DNA of 64,000 bases, from positions 62,001-126,000 of the forward strand of contig NZ_CANMEH010000003.1 in the NCBI RefSeq assembly GCF_947496875.1, written 5' to 3'. Positions 25,806 to 34,287 of this stretch are shown here, one piece after another. The position numbers and the translations under genes are program-made. A model generated the notes under the pieces. It was not told where the DNA came from and did not search any database. It worked only from the letters and a program-made list of their open reading frames with translations. Origin of the DNA: an uncultured Paracoccus sp. Its GTDB lineage: Bacteria; Pseudomonadota; Alphaproteobacteria; Rhodobacterales; Rhodobacteraceae. The stretch's first letter is position 1, and the number at the start of each line of letters is the position of its first letter.

Positions 25806-26993
25806 ATGACTGCCGCACAAAAGCCGCTGCCCCTGCAGGGCGTTCGCGTCCTGGACGTCAGCCAGGTCATGGCCGGCCCGTTCGCCTGCATGCTGCTGGG
25901 CGACCTCGGCGCCGACGTGATCAAGGTCGAGCCGCCGACCGGCGACCAGACCCGCAGCGCGATGGGGTTCAAGCTGAAGGGCGACGACAGCCTGGGCTTC
26001 CTGAACATGAACCGCAACAAGCGGTCCATCGTGCTGGACCTGAAGTCCGAGGAGGATCGCGAGATCTTCCTGGCCCTTGCCAGGACCGCCGATGTCATCG
26101 TCGAGAACTATCGCCCCGGCGTCGTGAAGAAGCTGGGCATCGACTATGACACCGTGTCGCGGATCAACCCCGGCATCATCTATGCCAGCATCTCGGGCTT
26201 CGGCCAGACCGGCCCGTGGGCCACGCGGCCCGGGTTCGACCTGATGGCGCAGGCCGCGTCCGGGATCATGTCGATCACCGGCCATCCGGACGGGCCGCCG
26301 GCGAAATCCGGCGGACCGCTGGCCGATATCGGCTGTTCGCTGTTCGCCGTCTACGCGATCCTGGCCGCCTATATCGGCCGCCAGACCACCGGCGAGGGGC
26401 AGTTCATCGACGCCTCGCTCTACGAGGCGGGGCTGTCCTTCGCGGTGTGGGACATCTGCGACTACTGGGGCACCGGCGTCATTCCCGACCGGATCGGCAC
26501 CGCCAACCGCATGGCCGCGCCCTATCAGGCGGTCCGGGCCAGCGACGGGTATTTCGTCTTGGGGGCCAACAACGACCGGCTGTATCGCCGGCTGTGCGAG
26601 ACGATCGGCCGGCCGGAGCTGATCGAGCATCCCGATTACCGCACCAACGCGCTGCGGATGACCAACCGCACGGCGCTGATCGCGGAACTGGAAAAGACCC
26701 TTGTGCAGGGCACCCGCGAGGAATGGGTGGACAGGCTGCTGGAGGCCGGCATCCCGGCCGGGCCGATCCTGGATTATTCCGAGGCGCTGGGGAACCCGCA
26801 GGCCGATGCGCGCAACATGGTGATGCCGATCCAGCACCCGGTCGAGGGCGAGGTGAAGAACATCGGCTTTCCGGTGAAGCTGCGCGGCACGCCGCAGCAG
26901 GTGCGGCGGCATCCGCCGCTGCTGGACGAACACCGCGCCGAGATCCTGCGCGAACTGGGCATCACCGCCGGCAGCGAGTCGGCCGATGTCTGA
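25806..26993 (+). CDS. CaiB/BaiF family (class III) CoA-transferase
   Basis: 395 residues, the usual length. Motifs are RVLDVSQVMAGPFACMLLGD (about 15-34), GADVIKVEPP, NRNKRSIVLDLK (about 76-87), YASISGFGQTGPW (about 122) and the catalytic aspartate in GGPLADIGCS (about 172-181). The family moves CoA from a donor such as succinyl-CoA onto a carboxylic acid through an aspartyl-CoA intermediate. Being in the same operon as a TRAP importer, it probably activates the imported acid. It overlaps the crotonase gene by 8 bp. Confidence 0.95.
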   Translation: MTAAQKPLPLQGVRVLDVSQVMAGPFACMLLGDLGADVIKVEPPTGDQTRSAMGFKLKGDDSLGFLNMNRNKRSIVLDLKSEEDREIFLALARTADVIVENYRPGVVKKLGIDYDTVSRINPGIIYASISGFGQTGPWATRPGFDLMAQAASGIMSITGHPDGPPAKSGGPLADIGCSLFAVYAILAAYIGRQTTGEGQFIDASLYEAGLSFAVWDICDYWGTGVIPDRIGTANRMAAPYQAVRASDGYFVLGANNDRLYRRLCETIGRPELIEHPDYRTNALRMTNRTALIAELEKTLVQGTREEWVDRLLEAGIPAGPILDYSEALGNPQADARNMVMPIQHPVEGEVKNIGFPVKLRGTPQQVRRHPPLLDEHRAEILRELGITAGSESADV

Positions 26994-27798
26994 CGCGGGG
27001 CGCACGACAGGCAGCCGCGACACGGCGGCCCCGCAAGGCGACGTGACGCTGCGGATCGAGGGGCCGGTGGCCCATGTGACCTTCGACCGGCCGGCGGCGC
27101 GCAACGCCATGACCTTTGCGATGTACGCGCGGCTGGGCGAGATCTGCGACGAGCTGGAGCGCCGTGACGACCTGCGCGCCATCGTGTTCCGCGGCGCCGG
27201 CGGCGCCTTTGTGGCGGGCACCGACATTTCGGAGTTCACGCAGTTCTCCGGCGGCGAGGATGGCGTGGCCTACGAGGCGCGGATCGACGCGACGCTGACC
27301 CGGCTGACCCGCCTGCCGGCGCCGACGCTCGCGGTCATCGACGGCGCGGCCGTCGGCGGCGGGCTGGCGATTTCCGCGGCCTGCGACCTGCGCATCGTCA
27401 CGCCGCGGGCGCGGTTCGGGGTCCCGATCGCACGAACCGTCGGCAACACGCTGTCGGCGGTCAATATCGCCCGGTTGATCCGCGCCCTGGGCGACGGTCC
27501 GGTGCGGCAGATGCTGCTGCTGTCGGTGCTGCTGGACGGCGAGACCGTCCACCGGCTGGGCTTTGCCAGCGCCTGCGTGGCCGAGGACGAGCTGGAATCC
27601 GAGGCGGCGCGGCAGATCAGCCGGTTGTGCGAGGCCGCACCGCTGACGATCCGGGCCTGCCGCGAGCTGTTGTTGCGGCTGTCGGACATCGCGCCCGACG
27701 ACACGGATGTCATCGCCCAAGTCTATGCGAGCCGGGATTTCCGGGAGGGCGTGACCGCGTTCACGGAGAAGCGCAAGCCCGAATGGCAGGGCGCGTAG
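26986..27798 (+). CDS. Enoyl-CoA hydratase/isomerase family protein lacking both catalytic glutamates
   Basis: 270 residues of the crotonase fold. The oxyanion-hole loops are present as GAGGAFVAGTDISEF (about 66-80) and IDGAAVGGGLAIS (about 116-128). At the positions of the two hydratase glutamates it has Ala (GGGLAI) and Ile (FGVPIART), so simple hydration is unlikely. Crotonases with this pattern can be isomerases, decarboxylases or hydrolases. The substrate is presumably the CoA ester made by the neighbouring transferase. Confidence 0.9.
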   Translation: MSDAGRTTGSRDTAAPQGDVTLRIEGPVAHVTFDRPAARNAMTFAMYARLGEICDELERRDDLRAIVFRGAGGAFVAGTDISEFTQFSGGEDGVAYEARIDATLTRLTRLPAPTLAVIDGAAVGGGLAISAACDLRIVTPRARFGVPIARTVGNTLSAVNIARLIRALGDGPVRQMLLLSVLLDGETVHRLGFASACVAEDELESEAARQISRLCEAAPLTIRACRELLLRLSDIAPDDTDVIAQVYASRDFREGVTAFTEKRKPEWQGA

Positions 27799-27821
27799 GC
27801 GGCCGGATCGATCAGGCCGCC
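27798..27821. terminator. Bidirectional hairpin between convergent crotonase and GntR genes
   Basis: Perfect 7-bp arms GGCGGCC (27798-27804) and GGCCGCC (27815-27821) with a 10-nt loop start in the crotonase stop codon and end 12 nt before the GntR stop. A single element can serve both converging genes. There is no T-run. Confidence 0.5.
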
Positions 27822-27832
27822 GGCGTTGCTGG

Positions 27833-28525
27833 TCAGCCGTTATCGGCCGCCGGTTGCGCCAACAGCCATTCGCGCACCGTTTCAAGCTTGTTCCTGAGAT
27901 GCTGCTTGAGGATCGCCGACAGCCCTTCGGCATTGCGATCCTCGAGACAGCGCATGATCGCCTCGTGCTCCTCGGTGGCGCGCGCCCAGCGTTCCGGGGT
28001 CATGTTGGCGACGTAGCGGGCGCGGCGCACCCGGGCCGCCAGGGACCGGTACTGCGCGCTCAGCGTGGCGTTGCGTGCCGCGGCAAGGATGGCTTCGTGA
28101 ATCTGCTGGTTGGTCGCGAAATACCCGTCCAGCTCGTGCGCCTCGTAATGCGCGACCATCCGGTCATGCAGGACCCGGATCGCCCGCACCTCGTCGTCGG
28201 TGATGTTCCGGCACGCCAGCTCGCCGGCCAGCGCCTCGAGCGCGGCCATGACCGGAAAGACCTCGTCCAGATCTTCGATGGTGATCTGGCTGACCCAGGC
28301 GCCGTGGTTGGGTTCCAGCCGGACCAGCCCGTCCATGGCCAGCACCTTCAGCGCCTCGCGCAGCGGTGTGCGGGACACGCCGTAAAGGGCGCAGAGATCC
28401 TTTTCCGGCACCTTCTTGCCCGGCTGCAGGTCGCCGCGAATGATGAGTTCCTGCAGCGCCTGGGTCAGTTCCTCGTGCAGCGACTTGCGCCGCAGCGGGG
28501 TTCGGGATTTCACCGACAGGCTCAT
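27833..28525 (-). CDS. GntR family transcriptional regulator, FadR/FCD subfamily
   Basis: 230 residues. The N-terminal winged helix is typical: LTQALQELIIRGDLQPG (about 20-36), GVSRTPLREALKVLAMDGLV (about 50-69) and EPNHGAWV. The C-terminal FCD domain follows, with metal/ligand-binding positions such as the His of NQQIHEAIL. FCD regulators sense small carboxylates. The gene overlaps the dehydrogenase gene by 4 bp and is co-transcribed with it. The two TAAT-N5-ATTA sites at 22586-22598 and 31486-31498 are its probable targets. Confidence 0.93.
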   Translation of the reverse strand: MSLSVKSRTPLRRKSLHEELTQALQELIIRGDLQPGKKVPEKDLCALYGVSRTPLREALKVLAMDGLVRLEPNHGAWVSQITIEDLDEVFPVMAALEALAGELACRNITDDEVRAIRVLHDRMVAHYEAHELDGYFATNQQIHEAILAAARNATLSAQYRSLAARVRRARYVANMTPERWARATEEHEAIMRCLEDRNAEGLSAILKQHLRNKLETVREWLLAQPAADNG

Positions 28526-31455
28526 CGGACCGGTCCCCCGCTCGTCTCTCGGTCGGGCAGGGCGAGGTCAAGCAACCGGGCGACGTGGAGGGCGGCGCGT
28601 CCGGTTCCGTCGGCGATCTGGTGGCGGCACGAGGTTCCGTCGGCCACGATGATCGTCTCGGACGCCTCGGCCCGGATGGCGGGAAACAGGCTCAACTCTC
28701 CCATCCGGCGCGAGATCTCCTCGGTGTCCACCCCATAGCCGAACGCTCCGGCCATGCCGCAGCAGCTCGTCTCGACCATCTCTACCGCGGTATCGGGCAG
28801 CAGCGCCAACGCCTTGTGGATCGCGGGCATCACGTCCATCGCTTTCTGGTGGCAGTGGCCATGCAGCAGGACCCGGGCAGCGGGCGAGCGGAAGGCGATG
28901 GGAAGCCGTCCTGCGTCATGTTCGTCGGCGATGTACTCCTCGAACATCCGGGCCGCGACGGCGACGCGTAGCGTGTCGTCGCCGGGCAGCAGAGCCGGGA
29001 TCTCGTCGCGCAGCGTCAGCAGGCTGGATGGTTCCAGCCCGACAATGGTGCGGCCCGCCTCCACATGCGGCAGCAGCGCGTCCATCAACCGGCGCGCCTC
29101 GGTCCGGGCCCGGTCGACCAGGCCGGCCGACAGGTAGGTGCGGCCGCAATGCAGCGGCCGGCCGCCGCCGGCGGGGCGGGCCACCGTCACGGCCTTACCG
29201 GCGGCATTCAGCACGCGGACCGCGGCGCGCAGGTTCTCGGGCTCGAAATAGCGGTTGAAGGGATCGGCGAACAGCACGACATCGGCGTCGGCCGGATCGC
29301 CACATTCGTCGTCGCGGAACGGCCGCACCGACCAGACGGGCAGGGGCCGCCTGGCCGAGAACCCGGTCGCCCCCTGCATCATGCGGGCCAGCAGGGGCAC
29401 CCGGTTGCGCAGGTTGACCGCCCAGTGCAGGCGCGAGGCGAGGGGCGCGTAATCGGGCAGAAAGGCCACCAGCCGGTCATGCAGCGACAGGCCGGCCCGG
29501 TCGGCGCGGGCGGCCAGCACCTCGATCTTCATCCGGGCCATGTCGACGCCGGTGGGGCATTCCCGCTTGCAGCCCTTGCAGGACACGCACAGCTTCAGCG
29601 TCTCCATCATCTCGTCGGAGGCCAGCGCGTCGGGGCCGAGCTGGCCCGAGATGGCAAGACGCAGCGTGTTGGCCCGGCCGCGCGTCACGTCGCGTTCGTT
29701 GCGGGTCACCCGGTAGGACGGGCACATCGTGCCGCCCGCCAGCTTGCGGCAGGCGCCGTTGTTGTTGCACATCTCGACGGCGCCCTGGAACCCGCCGCCC
29801 TCGCCCGGCCAGGCCGACCAGTCGAACCGGGTCCTGAGCGGCTTGACCGCGTAGTCCGGGGAGAACCGGAACAGGCTGCGGTCGTCCATCCGCGGGGCGT
29901 CGACGATCTTGCCGGGATTGAAGCGGCGCTGGGGATCGAACAGGTCCTTGACCTGCCGGAACAGCGCCGTGATCTCGGTCCCGAACATGCGGTCGTGGAA
30001 TTCCGAGCGCACGATCCCGTCGCCATGCTCGCCGGAATGGGATCCCTTGTACCTTGCGACCAGCGCAAAGGCCTCTTCGGCGATGGCGCGCATCCGCTTG
30101 ACGTCGCCGTCCAGCTTGAGGTTCAGCACCGGGCGCACGTGCAGGCAGCCGACCGAGGCGTGGGCGTACCACGTTCCCTTGGTGCCGTGCCGTTCGAACA
30201 CCTCGGTCAGTTCACGCGTGTACTCGGCAAGGTCGGGCAGTTCGACGGCGCAATCCTCGACGAAGGAGACGGGTTTCCCTTCCTGCTTCATGGACATCAT
30301 GATGTTCAGGCCGGACTTGCGGACCTCTGCGATCTGGGTCTGCAGGCGCTGGTCCGTCACCGGCACGACTCCGCCCCAGCCGTCGCCCTCATGCGACCAG
30401 TCGAATCCCAGCCCGTTCATCTGCCGTTCGAGCGCCTGCAGCTTTTCGGCGTTGGCCGCGTCGTCGCCTTCGTCGAACTCGACCAGCAGCAGCGCCGCGG
30501 GTGTGCCGCGGACGAACTGCTCGACGGTGCTGCGGAACAGGGGGATCTGCCGGGCGAGGCCGATCATCGTGCTGTCGACCAGTTCGACGGCGATGGGGTT
30601 CACCGCCACGAGATGCTGGGTCGCCCGCATCGCCTGGTAGAAGCTGGGAAAGTGGCAGACTCCCAACACCCGGCGGCCGAGCACCGGCCACAGCCGCAGC
30701 TCGATTTTCGTGAAATAGGCCAGCGTGCCTTCGCTGCCGACCAGCAGATGCGCCAGGTTGACGGGGCGGTCACCGGGCACAAGCGCGTCGATGTTGTAGC
30801 CCCCGACCCGGCGGGTCAGCTTGGGGATGCGCGCGTCGATCAGGTCCGCATTGTCGCGCCCCAGCGCCAGCAGCTGGTCGACCATCGGCTGCGGCGGCCC
30901 GCCCGGGGTGCCGACCGGTCCGAAGGTGGCCACCGTGCCATCGGTCATGATCGCCTCGATGGACAGGACATTGTCGCGCATGGTGCCGTAGCGCAGGGAC
31001 CGCCCGCCGCAGGAGTTGTTCGCGGCCATCCCGCCGATCGTGGCCCGCGAGGCGGTCGAGACGTCGACCGGGAACCACAGCCCGTGCGGCTTGAGCGCCC
31101 GGTTCAGATCGTCCAGCACGATCCCCGGCTCGACCACGACGCGGCGGTTCTCGGGGTCCAGCTCCAGGATGCGGTTGAAGTGGACCGAATTGTCCAGGAT
31201 CAGGCCCGAGTTGACCGTCTGGCCGCACTGGGATGTGCCGCCGCCGCGGCCCGTCACGGGGACGCAAGCGGCACGGGCGGCGGCCAAGGCAATCTCGACA
31301 TCCGCGCGCCCCCGGGGGATCGCCACGCCTTCGGGCACGATCTGGTAGAAGGATGCATCCGTGGAATACCGGCCGCGCGAGAACGCGTCGAACAGGACCT
31401 CGCCCTGAAAATCCTGCCGCAAAGCCTGGTCCAGCATCCCGCGCCCCCCGTCCAT
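28522..31455 (-). CDS. FAD-linked oxidase fused to Fe-S domain (D-2-hydroxyacid/D-2-hydroxyglutarate dehydrogenase-like)
   Basis: 977 residues from the ATG at 31455 (GGAAG upstream). Residues about 1-470 form a GlcD-type FAD domain with VPVTGRGGGTSQCGQ, GMAANNSCGGRSLRYGT and LLVGSEGTLAYFT, plus the C-terminal GSHSGEHGDGIVRSEF. From about residue 560 there is a ferredoxin-like module, first CNNNGACRK..GTMCPS, then CVSCKGCKRECP binding a 4Fe-4S cluster, followed by a GlcF/CCG-like part with HGHCHQK and ETSCCGMAGAFGY. The layout is that of the large YdiJ-type enzymes oxidising D-2-hydroxyacids into the quinone pool. The exact substrate is unknown. It is divergent from the aminotransferase gene. 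Confidence 0.92.
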   Translation of the reverse strand: MDGGRGMLDQALRQDFQGEVLFDAFSRGRYSTDASFYQIVPEGVAIPRGRADVEIALAAARAACVPVTGRGGGTSQCGQTVNSGLILDNSVHFNRILELDPENRRVVVEPGIVLDDLNRALKPHGLWFPVDVSTASRATIGGMAANNSCGGRSLRYGTMRDNVLSIEAIMTDGTVATFGPVGTPGGPPQPMVDQLLALGRDNADLIDARIPKLTRRVGGYNIDALVPGDRPVNLAHLLVGSEGTLAYFTKIELRLWPVLGRRVLGVCHFPSFYQAMRATQHLVAVNPIAVELVDSTMIGLARQIPLFRSTVEQFVRGTPAALLLVEFDEGDDAANAEKLQALERQMNGLGFDWSHEGDGWGGVVPVTDQRLQTQIAEVRKSGLNIMMSMKQEGKPVSFVEDCAVELPDLAEYTRELTEVFERHGTKGTWYAHASVGCLHVRPVLNLKLDGDVKRMRAIAEEAFALVARYKGSHSGEHGDGIVRSEFHDRMFGTEITALFRQVKDLFDPQRRFNPGKIVDAPRMDDRSLFRFSPDYAVKPLRTRFDWSAWPGEGGGFQGAVEMCNNNGACRKLAGGTMCPSYRVTRNERDVTRGRANTLRLAISGQLGPDALASDEMMETLKLCVSCKGCKRECPTGVDMARMKIEVLAARADRAGLSLHDRLVAFLPDYAPLASRLHWAVNLRNRVPLLARMMQGATGFSARRPLPVWSVRPFRDDECGDPADADVVLFADPFNRYFEPENLRAAVRVLNAAGKAVTVARPAGGGRPLHCGRTYLSAGLVDRARTEARRLMDALLPHVEAGRTIVGLEPSSLLTLRDEIPALLPGDDTLRVAVAARMFEEYIADEHDAGRLPIAFRSPAARVLLHGHCHQKAMDVMPAIHKALALLPDTAVEMVETSCCGMAGAFGYGVDTEEISRRMGELSLFPAIRAEASETIIVADGTSCRHQIADGTGRAALHVARLLDLALPDRETSGGPVR

Positions 31456-31456
31456 G

Positions 31457-31499
31457 TTGACTTCCAGATAGTGGAAGTGGATACATAATGCAAAATTAA
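31457..31499. promoter_or_regulatory. Divergent promoter with second copy of the 16-bp operator candidate
   Basis: On the plus strand TTGACT (31457-31462) is followed by CATAATGCAAAATTAA (31484-31499). That is the same arrangement as upstream of the second TRAP operon (TTGACA, then CATAATTCAAAATTAA 26 bp later; here 27 bp). The dyad TAAT-N5-ATTA is at 31486-31498. It lies 31 bp from the dehydrogenase ATG and 44 bp from the aminotransferase ATG, so one site could control both. Confidence 0.6.
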
Positions 31500-31542
31500 A
31501 TGTGGATGACGGAGCGGCCGCGTGTCGCAGGAGGAACAACGG

Positions 31543-32733
31543 ATGACACACCGAGCCGGACGCCATTTCCTGCAGATTCCCGGGCCGAGTCCGGTGCCCG
31601 ATCGGGTGCTGCGTGCCATCTCGGCCCAGGTGATCGACCATCGCGGCCCGGACTTCGCCGAGGTCGGCACCCGGGCGCTGGACGGGATGAAGTGGGTGTT
31701 CAAGACCGCGCAGGACGTGTTCATCTACCCTGCCTCGGGCACCGGCGCGTGGGAAGCGGCGCTGGTCAACGTCCTTTCCCAGGGCGACCGGGTGCTGATG
31801 TACGAAACCGGACATTTCGCGGCGTTGTGGAAGAAGATGGCCGAGAAGCTTGGCCTGAAAGCGGAATTCATCGAGGGCGACTGGCGGTCGGGCGCCGATC
31901 CGGATGCGATCGAGCGGCGCTTGCGCGAGGACCGGGCGCACGAGATCAAGGCGGTCTGCGTCGTGCACAACGAAACCTCGACCGGGTCGGTGTCGCCGAT
32001 CGCGCAGGTCCGGCAGGCGATCGATGCTGCCGGCCACCCGGCGCTGCTGATGGTCGACACGATCTCTGGCCTCGCATCGATCGACTTCCGCTTTGACGAG
32101 TGGGGCGTCGACGTGGCGGTGTCCGGGTCGCAGAAGGGGCTGATGCTGCCGCCCGGTTTGTCGTTCAACGCGGTCAGCGCCAGGGCGATGGAGGCGTCGC
32201 AGCGTGGCGGCATGCCGCGGTCCTACTGGGACTGGCGCGAGATGAAGGCGATCAATCCGACCGGATATTTTCCCTATACCCCGGCGACCAACATGCTGTT
32301 CGGCCTGAACGTGGCGATCGAAATGTTGCGCGACGAGGGGCTGGACAACGTCTTTGCGCGGCACCAGCGGCATGGCGCCGCCACCCGCGCCGCCGTCCGG
32401 CACTGGGGGCTGGAGGTGCTGTGCCGCCAGCAGGGGCAGGAGAGCGGCGTGCTGACGGCGGTGATGATGCCCGAGGGGCACAGCGCCGATGCGTTCCGCG
32501 CCACGGCGCTGCGGCACTATGACATCTCGCTGGGCAACGGGCTGTCGAAGGTCGCGGACAAGGTGTTCCGGATCGGCCATCTGGGCGACATGAACGACCT
32601 GACCCTGGCCGGTACCCTGACCGGTGTCGAACTGGGCCTGCGCCGGGCCGGCGTGCCCCACCAGGATGGCGGGGTGGATGCGGCGCTGGCGGTCCTGGAC
32701 GACATCCCCGCGCCCGGCATGGCCGCCGAGTAG
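31543..32733 (+). CDS. Class V PLP aminotransferase, serine-glyoxylate/aspartate-glyoxylate type
   Basis: 396 residues from the ATG at 31543, which has AGGAGG 8 bp upstream; a GTG at 31522 is less likely. Signatures are IPGPSPVPDRVLRA, YPASGTGAWEAAL (about 62-74), VHNETSTG (about 145), the PLP-binding VSGSQKGLMLPPG (about 196-208) and FRIGHLGDMNDL near the C-terminus. These enzymes transfer the amino group of serine, alanine or aspartate to glyoxylate. Its closeness to a 2-hydroxyacid dehydrogenase and a GlcG-like protein suggests that glyoxylate is produced in this locus. It could also be the BhcA-type enzyme, but the other beta-hydroxyaspartate cycle genes are not here. Confidence 0.92.
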   Translation: MTHRAGRHFLQIPGPSPVPDRVLRAISAQVIDHRGPDFAEVGTRALDGMKWVFKTAQDVFIYPASGTGAWEAALVNVLSQGDRVLMYETGHFAALWKKMAEKLGLKAEFIEGDWRSGADPDAIERRLREDRAHEIKAVCVVHNETSTGSVSPIAQVRQAIDAAGHPALLMVDTISGLASIDFRFDEWGVDVAVSGSQKGLMLPPGLSFNAVSARAMEASQRGGMPRSYWDWREMKAINPTGYFPYTPATNMLFGLNVAIEMLRDEGLDNVFARHQRHGAATRAAVRHWGLEVLCRQQGQESGVLTAVMMPEGHSADAFRATALRHYDISLGNGLSKVADKVFRIGHLGDMNDLTLAGTLTGVELGLRRAGVPHQDGGVDAALAVLDDIPAPGMAAE

Positions 32734-32752
32734 ACGGATCTGCCGCCGGTTT

Positions 32753-32774
32753 GGGCAGCGCTCAAGCGCTGCCC
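32753..32774. terminator. Perfect hairpin between convergent aminotransferase and GlcG-like genes
   Basis: Ten-base arms GGGCAGCGCT (32753-32762) and AGCGCTGCCC (32765-32774) form a near-continuous palindrome 19 bp after the aminotransferase stop and 9 bp before the GlcG-like stop. It can act in both directions; no T-run is present. Confidence 0.6.
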
Positions 32775-32783
32775 GCCTGGCGC

Positions 32784-33209
32784 TCAGCCTGCGTCGGCGG
32801 TGAAGCCGGCCGCCTCGATGGCCCGGATCGCGCATGCCTCGTCATTGTCGGAGGTGTCGCCGGTGATCCCGATCGCCCCGACGATCTCGCCGTCCTTCCG
32901 GATCAAAACCCCGCCCGGCACGGGTACCAGGGCGCCGCCGGTCAGGGCGTTCATTGACTGGATGAAATAGGGCTGGTCCTTGGCGCGCTCGAAGATCGCC
33001 CGCGAGCCCATCCCCAGCGCGATCGCACCCTTTGCCTTGCCCTGCGCGATCTCGGGTCGCAGCAGGCTGGTGCCGTCCTGGCGCAGCAGGCATGTCAGCG
33101 CGCCGGCGCTGTCGATCACCGCGACGGTCAGCGGCTTCAGCCCCATGTCCCCGCCGATCTTCAGGCAGGCTTCGGCCATCTGCCGGGCGTCGTTGAGTGC
33201 AAGCGTCAT
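32784..33209 (-). CDS. GlcG/HbpS family heme-binding protein
   Basis: 141 residues matching the GlcG/HbpS-like domain: LTVAVIDSAGALTCLLRQDG (about 27-46), RPEIAQGKAKGAIALGMGSR and the C-terminal PGGVLIRKDGEIVGAIGITG (about 97-116). GlcG is encoded with glycolate oxidase in E. coli, while HbpS binds heme; the biochemical role of most members is unknown. The genomic company of a GlcD-like oxidase and a glyoxylate aminotransferase supports a link to 2-hydroxyacid metabolism. No signal peptide is present. The 108-bp region upstream (33210-33317) is non-coding. Confidence 0.9.
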   Translation of the reverse strand: MTLALNDARQMAEACLKIGGDMGLKPLTVAVIDSAGALTCLLRQDGTSLLRPEIAQGKAKGAIALGMGSRAIFERAKDQPYFIQSMNALTGGALVPVPGGVLIRKDGEIVGAIGITGDTSDNDEACAIRAIEAAGFTADAG

Positions 33210-33317
33210 TGTCGTGTCCCCATTCGTTCGGTGCGCGACTGCACGAAAACCGTTGAATTCGCAAGCTCCGCATCGTCCCGGTCGTCGCTCTCGAGCGGCC
33301 TGACGGGCAGATCGGTC

Positions 33318-34226
33318 CTACCAGCCCGCCTCCCATGGCGGAGCGCCGCGATACCGCTCGGCCAGGTAATCGACAAGCGCCCGGACCTTGGCCGCAAGGT
33401 GGCGGTTATGCGGGTAGAGTGCGTGAACGCCGTTGGGGGCCGGCTCGAATTCCGCCAGCAGCCGGACCACGCGCCTCGACCGGAGCGCCTCGCCGGCGAC
33501 GAAGGCCGGCACGCAGGCCAGCCCGAGCCCTGCCTCTGCCGCGCGCAGGCAGGCCTCGGCGTTGGAATAACGGATGCGCCCGTGCACCGGGACTGCCCGC
33601 TCTGCTGCATCGACGTGGAACAGCCAGCGGTTCGGGTCGCGGAAGTTCGTGTCGATGATGCAGTCGTGATGCGTCAGGTCATCCGGAGCCACGGGCGTGC
33701 CGCTGCCCTCCAGATAGGATTGTGCGCCGACCACGACGATGCGGACCTCGCACAGCTTGCGGGCGATCAGGCTGGAATCGTCGGGTCGTCCCACCCGGAT
33801 GGCCATGTCGAACCCCTCGTCGACCAGGCTGATCACCCGGTCGGAGAAGTTGACGTCGAGCTCGATGTCGGGGAAGCGAAGGGCGAAGTCGTTGAGCACG
33901 GGTGTCAGTTCCAGCCCGCCGAAGGTCAGCGGCGCGGTGAGCCGCAGCCGCCCGCGCGGCCTCTGCGAGCTGTCGCGGATCGCCAGGTCGAGGTTGTCGA
34001 ACTCCTCGATGATTGGTCGCAGCCGCTCGTAATAGGCCTGGCCGGCTTCGGTCGGCGCGACGGAGCGCGTGGTCCGATCGAAAAGCCGCACGCCAAGCTC
34101 GGCCTCGAGCCGCGAGACGAGCTTGGAGGCCTGGCCCGAGCTGGTGCCAAGGCGGTCTGCGGCGCCGGTGAAGCTGCGTGCCTCCAGCACCGCGATGAAC
34201 ATCCGATGGGACTCCAGACGGTCCAT
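33318..34226 (-). CDS. LysR family transcriptional regulator
   Basis: 302 residues. The N-terminal helix-turn-helix reads SFTGAADRLGTSSGQASKLV (about 18-37), with DRTTRSVAPTEAG following, as in the CrgA/AaeR-like group. The effector-binding domain starts near residue 90 (GRLRLTAPLTFGGLEL). Its target is not evident: the GlcG-like gene lies 108 bp downstream on the same strand and the Mla operon ends 61 bp upstream. The region between (34227-34287) shows no clear palindrome that I could identify. Confidence 0.93.
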   Translation of the reverse strand: MDRLESHRMFIAVLEARSFTGAADRLGTSSGQASKLVSRLEAELGVRLFDRTTRSVAPTEAGQAYYERLRPIIEEFDNLDLAIRDSSQRPRGRLRLTAPLTFGGLELTPVLNDFALRFPDIELDVNFSDRVISLVDEGFDMAIRVGRPDDSSLIARKLCEVRIVVVGAQSYLEGSGTPVAPDDLTHHDCIIDTNFRDPNRWLFHVDAAERAVPVHGRIRYSNAEACLRAAEAGLGLACVPAFVAGEALRSRRVVRLLAEFEPAPNGVHALYPHNRHLAAKVRALVDYLAERYRGAPPWEAGW

Positions 34227-34287
34227 GTGGTTCCTACGACGCGCAATCAGATCGGTGGAGTGTCACTGCCCCGTTAGTCACCTGCAA

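Noticed and set aside
31543..32733. Assignment of the aminotransferase as BhcA of the beta-hydroxyaspartate cycle
   Set aside because: None of the partner genes (aldolase, dehydratase, iminosuccinate reductase) is present; only the general glyoxylate aminotransferase type is supported.
31455..32835. N-terminal extension of the FAD/FeS dehydrogenase frame to 1437 residues
   Set aside because: The extension runs antisense through the aminotransferase gene and across the operator; the family start matches the ATG at 31455 with a ribosome-binding site.
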